Below are positions 7,123 through 15,203 of a stretch of DNA of 64,000 bases, in pieces. The notes under the pieces are model-generated. The model searched no databases. It was not told the origin of the DNA and was given only the letters and a program-made list of their open reading frames with translations. The first letter of the stretch is position 1. Each line of letters opens with the position of its first letter. The position numbers were made by a program, and so were the translations under genes. The stretch spans positions 13,659,501 through 13,723,500 of the forward strand of contig JAUCMP010000028.1 in NCBI GenBank assembly GCA_030770545.1. Direction: 5' to 3'. Source of the DNA: Macropodus opercularis. Lineage: Eukaryota > Chordata > Actinopteri > Anabantiformes > Osphronemidae.

Positions 7123-8484
7123 ATGGCAGCTGGAGGATCTGCGCCTCGTGTTGGTTTGAGGAACACCATTCGGTTTCAATGGAAGGACGAGGGGAAAGAC
7201 GTGATGCCGCGAGACATCTTTTGCCGGAAGGTGATTCAGGAGCAGCTCAAGTTGACGGTATTGGATGTGTATTGCCTGCAGTGGAACCAGCAGGCAAAAT
7301 CCTATGATGTCACGCTTGCCTCAGCTGAGAAGTATCAAGTGGTGATGGTGAGCTGCAATCAGTTGGGAACTGTTGCACCTTTGTCTTTTTTCATGGTGGC
7401 AAGCCTAGACAAACCAAACTTTAGAGTGGTGACAGTACACACATTTAATCCATATGTAACAGACTTAGCACTGGGAGAGTTTTTGGGACGCTTTGCGGAG
7501 GTGGTGTCTGCTGCACGGTTTGTGAAGGACCCGTTGGGCTACTGGACAGGACGGCGACAGTTTCAAGTTTTGTTGCACGCAGACAAGGACAGTGAAGATG
7601 GCTTGAAGCACCCGCCTGCATTTTTTCAGTTGGGAGCAGACAGGGGCTACCTGTTTTACGCAAGGCAGCCGTTGTTTTGTCGGCGGTGCAAGCGGCATGG
7701 GCACGTGGAGGTGGGATGTGGGAATTTGTTTTGCAGGTACTGTGAGAGGGAGGGCCATGACACCAGCAGCTGCCCGTACAACAAGGCCTGCCACGGGTGT
7801 GGAGAATTGGGACACCTGTACAGGGATTGTCTTGGGAGGAGGAAGACTTACGGCGAGGTGGCCGGCGGAGCGAGTGGCGGGCGGAAGGAGGCGGTGGCGA
7901 AGGGACAGAGGCTCAGCTCGGAGGAGGTCGAGGGTGGAGTGGAGGAGTCGAGCAGTAATGCCAAGGAGGAGGCAGCCCGCGCTCTGCCAGAGTTGGGCGA
8001 ACCCTTGGCTGCTCTGGACCCTGAGATTCCAACTGGGAGAGTGGCGGACCAGAAGAAAGATGGCGGGCAAGAGAGGGTCGGCAGGAAGGCGCGCGGGAGA
8101 AGCAGAGGACCGGTAATGGAGGAGGAGGGCGGAGCAGAGCGGCCGGCGGTGGAGAGGGGGCCGAAGAAAAAGCAGAAGGGGGAAGTGCAACTGTCGGCGG
8201 AAGGTGAGGAGGGGACCGGCAACACAGGCGAGGGGGAGCGTGAACTGCAGGCAGAGATAGCATCGCCGCTGGAGGAGGGGCCAAGCTCGTCTTCGGGGCT
8301 GGGCTCAGCGGGGATGGAGACTTTTGATTTGGACTTTGCTCTGTCTCCTGGGCTCCTCTCGCTTCCCACCTTAGCAGAGGTGGGCCGAGAGAGGCTGGAT
8401 CGGCGAGAGGATGGAGAGCGGGGGGCCGAACGGCCTTTCTCTTGGGCAGAACAGATGGGCGATGAGGACAACTTTGGGGACTGA
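7123..8484 (+). CDS. Retrotransposon ORF1 protein with three zinc knuckles, copy A
   Basis: A 453-aa gag-like protein expected to bind element RNA and form the retrotransposition particle. Residues 186-199, 204-217 and 223-236 are three CX2CX4HX4C knuckles. The preceding region (about 1-185) fits the N-terminal part seen in Tx1/L1-type ORF1 proteins, but I cannot assign a fold. The C-terminal half is rich in Glu, Gly and Arg, with a basic GPKKKQK stretch that could be a nuclear signal. The ATG at 7123 is chosen because it is the first ATG in frame and has GAG before and G after it; the frame is open upstream only through a TTG at 7096. Copies B, D and E encode the same protein as far as I can see. 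Confidence 0.92.
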   Translation: MAAGGSAPRVGLRNTIRFQWKDEGKDVMPRDIFCRKVIQEQLKLTVLDVYCLQWNQQAKSYDVTLASAEKYQVVMVSCNQLGTVAPLSFFMVASLDKPNFRVVTVHTFNPYVTDLALGEFLGRFAEVVSAARFVKDPLGYWTGRRQFQVLLHADKDSEDGLKHPPAFFQLGADRGYLFYARQPLFCRRCKRHGHVEVGCGNLFCRYCEREGHDTSSCPYNKACHGCGELGHLYRDCLGRRKTYGEVAGGASGGRKEAVAKGQRLSSEEVEGGVEESSSNAKEEAARALPELGEPLAALDPEIPTGRVADQKKDGGQERVGRKARGRSRGPVMEEEGGAERPAVERGPKKKQKGEVQLSAEGEEGTGNTGEGERELQAEIASPLEEGPSSSSGLGSAGMETFDLDFALSPGLLSLPTLAEVGRERLDRREDGERGAERPFSWAEQMGDEDNFGD

Positions 8485-8485
8485 G

Positions 8486-8581
8486 ATGGGGGAAGTTTTT
8501 ATGGTATTGTTAAATCGGGGTAGCATGTGGGGGAGTGTTTGTGAGGGAAGGGTGTTGTTTAAAGTGTCATGGGGACTGTAA
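8486..8581 (+). other. 31-codon micro-ORF bridging ORF1 and ORF2
   Basis: The ORF1 stop TGA (8482-8484) is one base from an ATG (8486) that opens a 31-codon frame closed by TAA at 8579-8581, 8 bp beyond the ORF2 ATG (8569-8571). Such closely spaced stops and starts are known to support termination-reinitiation in some non-LTR elements. Translation of the micro-ORF itself is not shown. It is preserved in the other copies; copy C has one T-to-A change in it. Confidence 0.35.
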
Positions 8582-11500
8582 AGGTGGGCACTTTTAATGT
8601 AAGAGGGCTGCGCGACCCACTAAAGCGAGTGTCTGTTTTTTTGTTTTTAAAGGGATTAAGTTTGGATGTGGTTTTGTTGCAGGAAGTGCACTTGAGGGAC
8701 ACGGGGGATGCAGAGCGTTTTGGGAGGGAGTGGGGGGAGGGCAGGGCGGTTTGGAGTGTGGGGGGAGTTCACTCGTCTGGCGTGGGCATTTTGTTTGGGA
8801 GGGGGGCACAGGTGGAGCGCTCCTTTGTGGTGGAACAGGGTAGGGTGGTGGGGGCGGATTTTGAATTGGATGGGCACCGGTTCCGAGCCATTGGGGTGTA
8901 TGGGTCACAAGTTGCCGCAGACAGGCGGGCCATGGTGGAGGAACTGGTCCCCCACTGCGCCACCAACAGAACTCTGATTGTGGGGGGGGACTGGAATGAG
9001 GATGTGGGGAGTGGTTTGGAGGGGTGGTTGGCGCCTTTCCAGGTACTGGGTATGGTGAACGGGAGTCAGACGGTGCAGCCGCCGTTGGTTGACCCCACCT
9101 GGCGCAACTCCCGGGGGAACGCGAGTGTCTTGGATGGGATTTTCTTTTCACGAGCGATGGTCCTGGAGCACGGCAGACTGGTCCCCAATTTTTTTTCAGA
9201 TCACTGTGGTTTGGTTTTTACGGGGTCGGTAGGGAGCCCGGTTTATGGGCCCGGTTACTGGAGGCTGAACTGCTGCCTGCTTGAGCTGGAGGCCTTTCGA
9301 GCCCAGTGCTCAGTTTTCATAGAGGGTCTGCTGGGACTTAGGGGGTTTTACGACACAGCGGGTGAGTGGTGGGAGATGGTGAAGGGGCGTCTGAGAGGGT
9401 TTTGTATTCGGTTTTCGAGGGAAAGGGTACGGGAGAGGAGGAAGGAGGTGGAAGGGCTGCAGAGAGTGCTGGAATGGCAGCAGGTGGTGCTGAACGCGGG
9501 TGGGGTTTTAAGGGAGGAGGATGGCAAGCGCGCTGTGGCCAGCCTGAGGGCAGCATACAAGGAGCAGGCCAGGGCTTATTTGGTGGCTAGTCGTGGGGAG
9601 TTCCGGGAGTGGAACGAAGGGTGTAATGCCCGTTTTTTTGGGTGGGTTAGAGTGGCCAAAGCCCGACAGGTATTTCATGGGGTGCGTGACAGGGGGGGAC
9701 AGGTGGTGGGGGACACAGTGGGGATGGCGGAGGTGGCAGCGTGCTTCTATGAGAGCTTCCTAGGGGAGCGAGTGGTGGTAGACGAAGGAGCAGGCAATTT
9801 TGTGGATTTGGTTGGGGGGCGGGTGACCGGTGAGCAGGCTAGGGGACTGGAGGTCCCGCTAATGTTGGATGAGCTAAAGGACGCTCTTACAGGTATGAAG
9901 CGTGGCAAGGTCCCGGGGAGGGATGGGCTGCCGGTAGAGTTCTATGTGGTGTTTTGGAAGTTGTTGGGGCCAGCCTTGCTGGAGGTTTTGTCAGAGGGAT
10001 TAAGGGAGGGGAAGTGGGGGTCAATGTTTAGAGTAGGTGTGATCACATTGGTGCACAAAAAGGGTGACAGGTCAGAGTTAAAAAACTGGAGACCACTGAC
10101 CATGTTGGGGGTGGACTACAAGATCCTGGCCCGAGTCCTGGCCAGGCGACTGGGGGCGGTCCTCCCCTGTGCGGTCCACGTGGATCAGACGTGTGGTGTG
10201 GCGGGGAGGTCGGTCCACCAAAACCTCCAGCTCCTCCGTGATGTCATGTACTGGGCCGAGGATCGACAGTTGCCATTGATGGTGGTGGGGCTAGATCTGG
10301 AGAAGGCTTTCGACCGGGTGCACTGGGGGTTTTTGTTTAGAGTATTGAGGGGGATGGGGTTTGGGGAAGGGTTTGTGGGGTGGCTAGAGCACTTGTATGT
10401 CGGGGCAAGCAGTGCAGTGATGGTGAACGGGCAGCTAAGCAGAGAGTTCGCAGTGCGGTCGGGGGTGCGGCAAGGCTGCCCCTTGTCGCCGCTGCTGTTC
10501 GTGCTCTATATGGAGCCAGTTGCAGCGGCGATCAGGGCAGCCCCTGGGGTGGTGGGGGCACTGGTACCGGGTGGCGGGCTGCGGAGGACAAAGCTTTCTC
10601 AATACGCGGACGACACCACCTTGCTGCTGGGGGAAGACAGGAGTTTGGCACAAGTTTTGGGGATTTTCACGGCATTTGGTAGGGTGTCAGGATCTCAGTT
10701 GAATCTGGAAAAAAGCACGGTGAAGTTTTTTGGGAGGTGGAAGCACCGCACAGACCTTGTTGGGGAAATACCAGTCTGCCAGGGCCCAGTCAAGATTTTG
10801 GGAGTGCTTTTTGAGAACACTGGCAGTGCCGCCTTGAACTGGACAGACCGTCTGGCAAAGGTCCGTGTGAAGCTGGGACTCTGGAAGGGACGGCAGCTGA
10901 CGCTTTCGGGGAAGGTCCTCGTTTTGAAAGCTGACATACTGGCGTCTCTGCTGCACCTGGCAAATGTCTTCCCTCTGCCAAGGTGCATGCGCCGGGTTCT
11001 AGTTCGCAGCGTCTTTGATTTTGTGTGTGGGGGGGGGTACGAGTGGGTGGCACGGGGGCGTATGGTGGCTGGAGTCGGGGATGGGGGCCGGGATGTCCCA
11101 GACTTCCCCCTGAAGTTAGATGTGCTTTTCGTCACTGCGCTGCTTCGCGGGCTGACAGCAGAAGGAGCACATCCGGCTGTTTGGGGGCAGCGTTTTTTCT
11201 TTTCATATCCGGCTAGACGGCTCATAAGGTGGTCTCACCTGGTACCGAGAGCTGAGCAACTTCCGTGGTATTATGAGCATGCAGCAAGGTGGCTGAGGGA
11301 GCACCCTGAGGTTTTGCGGGACGGGGTATGGAGGGACCAGAGGAGGACATATGCGGAGGTCAGGGGGAAGGTGGCCCTGCGGCCTTTGCCTGGTATTCCT
11401 GTGGGTGTGTGGATGTCGGTGCAGCGGCCGGGTCTGGAAAATGGGCTGAGGGACCTAAATTGGCTATGCCTCCACAAGTGCCTCCCCGTGCGGGAGAAGA

Positions 11501-11916
11501 TGCACAGGCATGGGCTGTGCAGAACACCAGTGTGTCCGCGGCCACACTGCACAGAGGAGGAAACTGTACGCCACGTGATGTGGGATTGTGGGTTTGCAGG
11601 GGTGGTGTGGGCAAGAGCAGAGAAGGATTTGCAGCGTTTGGGACCAGGTGTGACTCTGACATGGGAAGTGGTGGAAAGAGGGGTGGGGGTAGTGGGCCAG
11701 CAATGGGTAGTGATAAGCCTTTTTAAAAAGGGTTTGTGGAGAGCAAGACAGGAGCTGGTGAGAGGAGGGAGGATTGCCACAGAGGGTGAAGTGGTGAGGA
11801 AGGTAGTGTGGGAGGTGCAAGAACAAGGGAGGTGGGATATAAAGAGGTGGGGGTTTCACGCGGCCAAGGAAAAATGGAAGGGGTTGTTAGGAGAAGGGGG
11901 ACAGGAGGGTACGTGA
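8569..11916 (+). CDS. Retrotransposon ORF2: AP endonuclease / reverse transcriptase, copy A
   Basis: A 1115-aa polyprotein that nicks the U2 target and copies element RNA there (target-primed reverse transcription). Endonuclease motifs: TFN (N10), QEV (E39), GVYGS (Y111), GGDWN (D141, N143) and SDH (D211, H212). Reverse transcriptase: GRDGLP (450-455), KNWRPL, motif A GLDLEKAFD (D576), motif B SGVRQGCPLSP (631-641) and motif C YADD (679-682). A C-terminal CX4CX7HX4C finger spans 989-1007, typical of the L1/Tx1 group. Start ATG 8569 leads straight into the endonuclease domain. Differences from other copies: Trp for Ser at 359 (shared with E) and Cys for Trp at 820 (only here), the latter in a well-kept FVWGGGYEW segment and possibly harmful. 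Confidence 0.96.
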   Translation: MGTVKVGTFNVRGLRDPLKRVSVFLFLKGLSLDVVLLQEVHLRDTGDAERFGREWGEGRAVWSVGGVHSSGVGILFGRGAQVERSFVVEQGRVVGADFELDGHRFRAIGVYGSQVAADRRAMVEELVPHCATNRTLIVGGDWNEDVGSGLEGWLAPFQVLGMVNGSQTVQPPLVDPTWRNSRGNASVLDGIFFSRAMVLEHGRLVPNFFSDHCGLVFTGSVGSPVYGPGYWRLNCCLLELEAFRAQCSVFIEGLLGLRGFYDTAGEWWEMVKGRLRGFCIRFSRERVRERRKEVEGLQRVLEWQQVVLNAGGVLREEDGKRAVASLRAAYKEQARAYLVASRGEFREWNEGCNARFFGWVRVAKARQVFHGVRDRGGQVVGDTVGMAEVAACFYESFLGERVVVDEGAGNFVDLVGGRVTGEQARGLEVPLMLDELKDALTGMKRGKVPGRDGLPVEFYVVFWKLLGPALLEVLSEGLREGKWGSMFRVGVITLVHKKGDRSELKNWRPLTMLGVDYKILARVLARRLGAVLPCAVHVDQTCGVAGRSVHQNLQLLRDVMYWAEDRQLPLMVVGLDLEKAFDRVHWGFLFRVLRGMGFGEGFVGWLEHLYVGASSAVMVNGQLSREFAVRSGVRQGCPLSPLLFVLYMEPVAAAIRAAPGVVGALVPGGGLRRTKLSQYADDTTLLLGEDRSLAQVLGIFTAFGRVSGSQLNLEKSTVKFFGRWKHRTDLVGEIPVCQGPVKILGVLFENTGSAALNWTDRLAKVRVKLGLWKGRQLTLSGKVLVLKADILASLLHLANVFPLPRCMRRVLVRSVFDFVCGGGYEWVARGRMVAGVGDGGRDVPDFPLKLDVLFVTALLRGLTAEGAHPAVWGQRFFFSYPARRLIRWSHLVPRAEQLPWYYEHAARWLREHPEVLRDGVWRDQRRTYAEVRGKVALRPLPGIPVGVWMSVQRPGLENGLRDLNWLCLHKCLPVREKMHRHGLCRTPVCPRPHCTEEETVRHVMWDCGFAGVVWARAEKDLQRLGPGVTLTWEVVERGVGVVGQQWVVISLFKKGLWRARQELVRGGRIATEGEVVRKVVWEVQEQGRWDIKRWGFHAAKEKWKGLLGEGGQEGT

Positions 11917-12065
11917 TTGGGTGTGTGAGTGGGTGTGTGTTTGGTTTTTTGAAACTGTGTTTTGTGGTATTGGGGGTGGTTAAGCTGTGTAGGGTTAGAC
12001 TGATGTGTTTTGTGTGTTGAATTGTGTACAATAAAACTATTAAAAAAAAAAAAAAAAAAAAAAAA
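11917..12065 (+). terminator. Retrotransposon 3' UTR, poly(A) signal and tail, copy A
   Basis: A G/T-rich 3' UTR, then GTACAATAAAACTATT and 24 A. AATAAA lies only 7 bp before the tail. The tail abuts U2 nt 39 directly. Confidence 0.85.
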
Positions 12066-12215
12066 TCTGTTCTTATCAGTTTAATATCTGATACGTCCCC
12101 TACCCGGGGACCATATATTAAATTGCTTTTTGGAGCAGGGAGGTGGAACAGGGGCTTGCTCCGTCCACTCCACGCATCGACCTGGTATTGCAGCGCTTCT
12201 GGGAACGGTGCACCC
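12066..12215 (+). pseudogene. RNU2: U2 snRNA 3' fragment (nt 39-188), unit 5
   Basis: Resumes with TCTGTTCTTATCAG directly after the poly(A) and runs to the normal 3' end GGTGCACCC. It has no promoter of its own. Confidence 0.95.
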
Positions 12216-12521
12216 CCACACTCTGTGTTCAACGCCAAGCCATTGTCATTGCGCTCCGCTCTGTCGGGCTCACCTTCTGTCCAGCCTATGGGATTTCCTG
12301 TGGGAAAAGGCAGCAATGCATGATGGGACAAGTTTGCTCCCCTTTGAGAGAAAACAACAAGACAGAGAAAGAACAGCGACTAACGTTCGCCAGCCTTTAC
12401 TGAAAAGTACAACTGGTGCAGACCGGTAGGCTCCGCAAAGCTGCCTTCTTCCCACTGTCAGCACCGTCAGTGAGCGTGGTTAGTCCCGGAGAGAGCTCCC
12501 TGAGTGCGAGCGGAGCAAGTC

Positions 12522-12684
12522 ATACTTACCTGGCAGGGGAGATACCATGATCAAGAAGGTGGTTCACCCAGGGCGAGGCTCAGCCATTGCACACCGGCTG
12601 TCTGACCCCTGCGAATTCCCCAAATGCGGGAATCTCGACTGCATAATTTGTGGTAGTGGGGGACTGCGTTCGCGCTCTCCCCTT
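12522..12684 (+). ncRNA. RNU1: U1 snRNA, unit 5
   Basis: Complete. The last nucleotide (nt 163) is T instead of C. Its promoter in the U2-U1 spacer is intact despite the upstream insertion. Confidence 0.96.
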
Positions 12685-12855
12685 GTCAGCTGTCAAAGAC
12701 AAAAGCCTAGTCGTGAGCCACTCTGATTGCACAGAGCCTATCGGGCGCATGGCTCCGGGCAAGGGGAGGGGCCTAGCAAGCGGCGATAACTGGGCCTCCG
12801 TGACGGCTGTGGCTGGGAAGACGAGGCGCCTCTGCTTCGCTTTGAGGCCCGGGCC

Positions 12856-12977
12856 ATCTTCGCTCCGGTTTCTCTTCATAACGCACAAGTCTTTCGCCTT
12901 TTACTAAAGATTTCCGTGGAGAGGAACTCAAACGGGTTGAGTCAATTTTTGCTGGGCTTTGCCCCTCGGCAGAGCCG
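12856..12977 (+). ncRNA. RNU5: U5 snRNA, unit 5
   Basis: Common form. Confidence 0.94.
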
Positions 12978-13627
12978 CCAGAGTTTTGTGAAAGTAACAG
13001 AGAAATACACCGGCGTCGAGAGACGACCCCTCCCAAGTCTTTCTCGTGGCCTCGCGTTTTGTGCACGCAGAGCTGCAGAGTGTCCTGCCTGTGTCACTTT
13101 ATATGCGTGAGTGTCAATCAATCAATCAATCAAACTTTAATTATAGAGCGCCACATCCCAACACAGAGTTGTCCAAGGCGCTTAACAGACAATAACACCA
13201 ATAATAAACAATATTAAAACAGATAGGCATACAAGCCTATCTGTGTGAGTGTGTTTGTGGTTCGATGCTTTGAAACGCATGCGTTGCCATGTGTGGGTGT
13301 AACTTCATGTAAAACTTCATGTAAACAATATTAAAACAGATAGGCATACAAGCCTATCTGTGTGAGTGTGTTTGTGGTTCGATGCTTTGAAACGCATGCG
13401 TTGCCATGTGTGGGTGTAACGTCATGTACGCGCGTCAGCACAGGCCCTGACGCTCAGCGGGCCTGCAGTGGATCGTCATGTGGAAGATCTGGGGGCGTGC
13501 AAGGAGAGCACGGCTGTGGGCGGTGCTAAGCACACGGCGCTTTCTCGCTGCCAGTTCAACACACTGCACCGCGACCAGCGAGGGGCGCCCAAAAGAGGCG
13601 GCCTCTGGCATCACGAGCATGCAGGTC

Positions 13628-13702
13628 ATCGCTTCTCGGCCTTTTGGCTAAGATCAAGTGTAGTATCTGTTCTTATCAGTTTAATATCTGATACGTCCCC
13701 TA
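13628..13702 (+). pseudogene. RNU2: U2 snRNA 5' fragment (nt 1-75), unit 6, cut by retrotransposon B
   Basis: Same break point as unit 5. The upstream flank carries GCCCTGACG and AGCACACGG, unlike unit 5, so the flanking unit is of a different subtype. Confidence 0.95.
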
Positions 13703-13757
13703 TCCGGGGGGCAGAGTACTTATTTGGTGTTTGGAGCGATTTGGAGAGGTCGGGGAG

Positions 13758-15119
13758 ATGGCAGCTGGAGGATCTGCGCCTCGTGTTGGTTTGAGGAACA
13801 CCATTCGGTTTCAATGGAAGGACGAGGGGAAAGACGTGATGCCGCGAGACATCTTTTGCCGGAAGGTGATTCAGGAGCAGCTCAAGTTGACGGTATTGGA
13901 TGTGTATTGCCTGCAGTGGAACCAGCAGGCAAAATCCTATGATGTCACGCTTGCCTCAGCTGAGAAGTATCAAGTGGTGATGGTGAGCTGCAATCAGTTG
14001 GGAACTGTTGCACCTTTGTCTTTTTTCATGGTGGCAAGCCTAGACAAACCAAACTTTAGAGTGGTGACAGTACACACATTTAATCCATATGTAACAGACT
14101 TAGCACTGGGAGAGTTTTTGGGACGCTTTGCGGAGGTGGTGTCTGCTGCACGGTTTGTGAAGGACCCGTTGGGCTACTGGACAGGACGGCGACAGTTTCA
14201 AGTTTTGTTGCACGCAGACAAGGACAGTGAAGATGGCTTGAAGCACCCGCCTGCATTTTTTCAGTTGGGAGCAGACAGGGGCTACCTGTTTTACGCAAGG
14301 CAGCCGTTGTTTTGTCGGCGGTGCAAGCGGCATGGGCACGTGGAGGTGGGATGTGGGAATTTGTTTTGCAGGTACTGTGAGAGGGAGGGCCATGACACCA
14401 GCAGCTGCCCGTACAACAAGGCCTGCCACGGGTGTGGAGAATTGGGACACCTGTACAGGGATTGTCTTGGGAGGAGGAAGACTTACGGCGAGGTGGCCGG
14501 CGGAGCGAGTGGCGGGCGGAAGGAGGCGGTGGCGAAGGGACAGAGGCTCAGCTCGGAGGAGGTCGAGGGTGGAGTGGAGGAGTCGAGCAGTAATGCCAAG
14601 GAGGAGGCAGCCCGCGCTCTGCCAGAGTTGGGCGAACCCTTGGCTGCTCTGGACCCTGAGATTCCAACTGGGAGAGTGGCGGACCAGAAGAAAGATGGCG
14701 GGCAAGAGAGGGTCGGCAGGAAGGCGCGCGGGAGAAGCAGAGGACCGGTAATGGAGGAGGAGGGCGGAGCAGAGCGGCCGGCGGTGGAGAGGGGGCCGAA
14801 GAAAAAGCAGAAGGGGGAAGTGCAACTGTCGGCGGAAGGTGAGGAGGGGACCGGCAACACAGGCGAGGGGGAGCGTGAACTGCAGGCAGAGATAGCATCG
14901 CCGCTGGAGGAGGGGCCAAGCTCGTCTTCGGGGCTGGGCTCAGCGGGGATGGAGACTTTTGATTTGGACTTTGCTCTGTCTCCTGGGCTCCTCTCGCTTC
15001 CCACCTTAGCAGAGGTGGGCCGAGAGAGGCTGGATCGGCGAGAGGATGGAGAGCGGGGGGCCGAACGGCCTTTCTCTTGGGCAGAACAGATGGGCGATGA
15101 GGACAACTTTGGGGACTGA
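13758..15119 (+). CDS. Retrotransposon ORF1 protein with three zinc knuckles, copy B
   Basis: 453 aa, identical to copy A as read. Confidence 0.92.
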   Translation: MAAGGSAPRVGLRNTIRFQWKDEGKDVMPRDIFCRKVIQEQLKLTVLDVYCLQWNQQAKSYDVTLASAEKYQVVMVSCNQLGTVAPLSFFMVASLDKPNFRVVTVHTFNPYVTDLALGEFLGRFAEVVSAARFVKDPLGYWTGRRQFQVLLHADKDSEDGLKHPPAFFQLGADRGYLFYARQPLFCRRCKRHGHVEVGCGNLFCRYCEREGHDTSSCPYNKACHGCGELGHLYRDCLGRRKTYGEVAGGASGGRKEAVAKGQRLSSEEVEGGVEESSSNAKEEAARALPELGEPLAALDPEIPTGRVADQKKDGGQERVGRKARGRSRGPVMEEEGGAERPAVERGPKKKQKGEVQLSAEGEEGTGNTGEGERELQAEIASPLEEGPSSSSGLGSAGMETFDLDFALSPGLLSLPTLAEVGRERLDRREDGERGAERPFSWAEQMGDEDNFGD

Positions 15120-15203
15120 GATGGGGGAAGTTTTTATGGTATTGTTAAATCGGGGTAGCATGTGGGGGAGTGTTTGTGAGGGAAGGGTGTTGTTTAAAGT
15201 GTC

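Larger units (their letters stand above)
1..10298 (+). repeat. Higher-order repeat, first copy (partner 53703-64000)
   Basis: Adding 53702 to any landmark here gives the same landmark at the far end: U2 593/54295, 2193/55895, 3793/57495, 5393/59095, 6993/60695, and ORF2 start 8569/62271. Private variants also correspond: CCCTTGCG in the U1 of units 1/22, CCTACTCG in the U1-U5 spacer of units 3/24, GCGTGCGAGG in units 4/25, and a Trp codon at ORF2 residue 359 in retrotransposon copies A/E. The only difference I noticed is two bases in the U2 loop of unit 22 (54370-54371). This may be a true 53.7 kb tandem duplication or an assembly overlap. Confidence 0.9.
7068..12065 (+). mobile_element. Keno-like U2-specific non-LTR retrotransposon, copy A
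   Basis: A full-length Tx1-type LINE inserted in sense inside U2. Order: 5' UTR of about 55 nt, ORF1 (7123-8484), 84-bp gap, ORF2 (8569-11916), 3' UTR of 125 bp with AATAAA at 12030-12035, and a poly(A) run (12042-12065, 24 A). After the tail, U2 resumes at nt 39, so the first-strand nick lies at U2 nt 38/39. U2 nt 39-75 (to 82 if homology is followed) is present on both sides. The family Keno is known to target U2 snRNA genes; assignment rests on target site, ORF2 domains and C-terminal zinc finger. The exact 5' end (7068 to 7075) is uncertain because element and target share bases. Both ORFs are open, so the copy looks young. Confidence 0.93.

Noticed and set aside
7465..8190. Long reverse-strand frames (241, 207 and 185 codons) inside ORF1 and ORF2
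   Set aside because: Pro/Ser-rich shadows of the GC-rich sense ORFs, with no recognisable domains.
8482..8571. Read-through fusion of ORF1 and ORF2, which share a frame
   Set aside because: Besides the ORF1 TGA, an in-frame TAG at 8521-8523 and a further stop block the gap.
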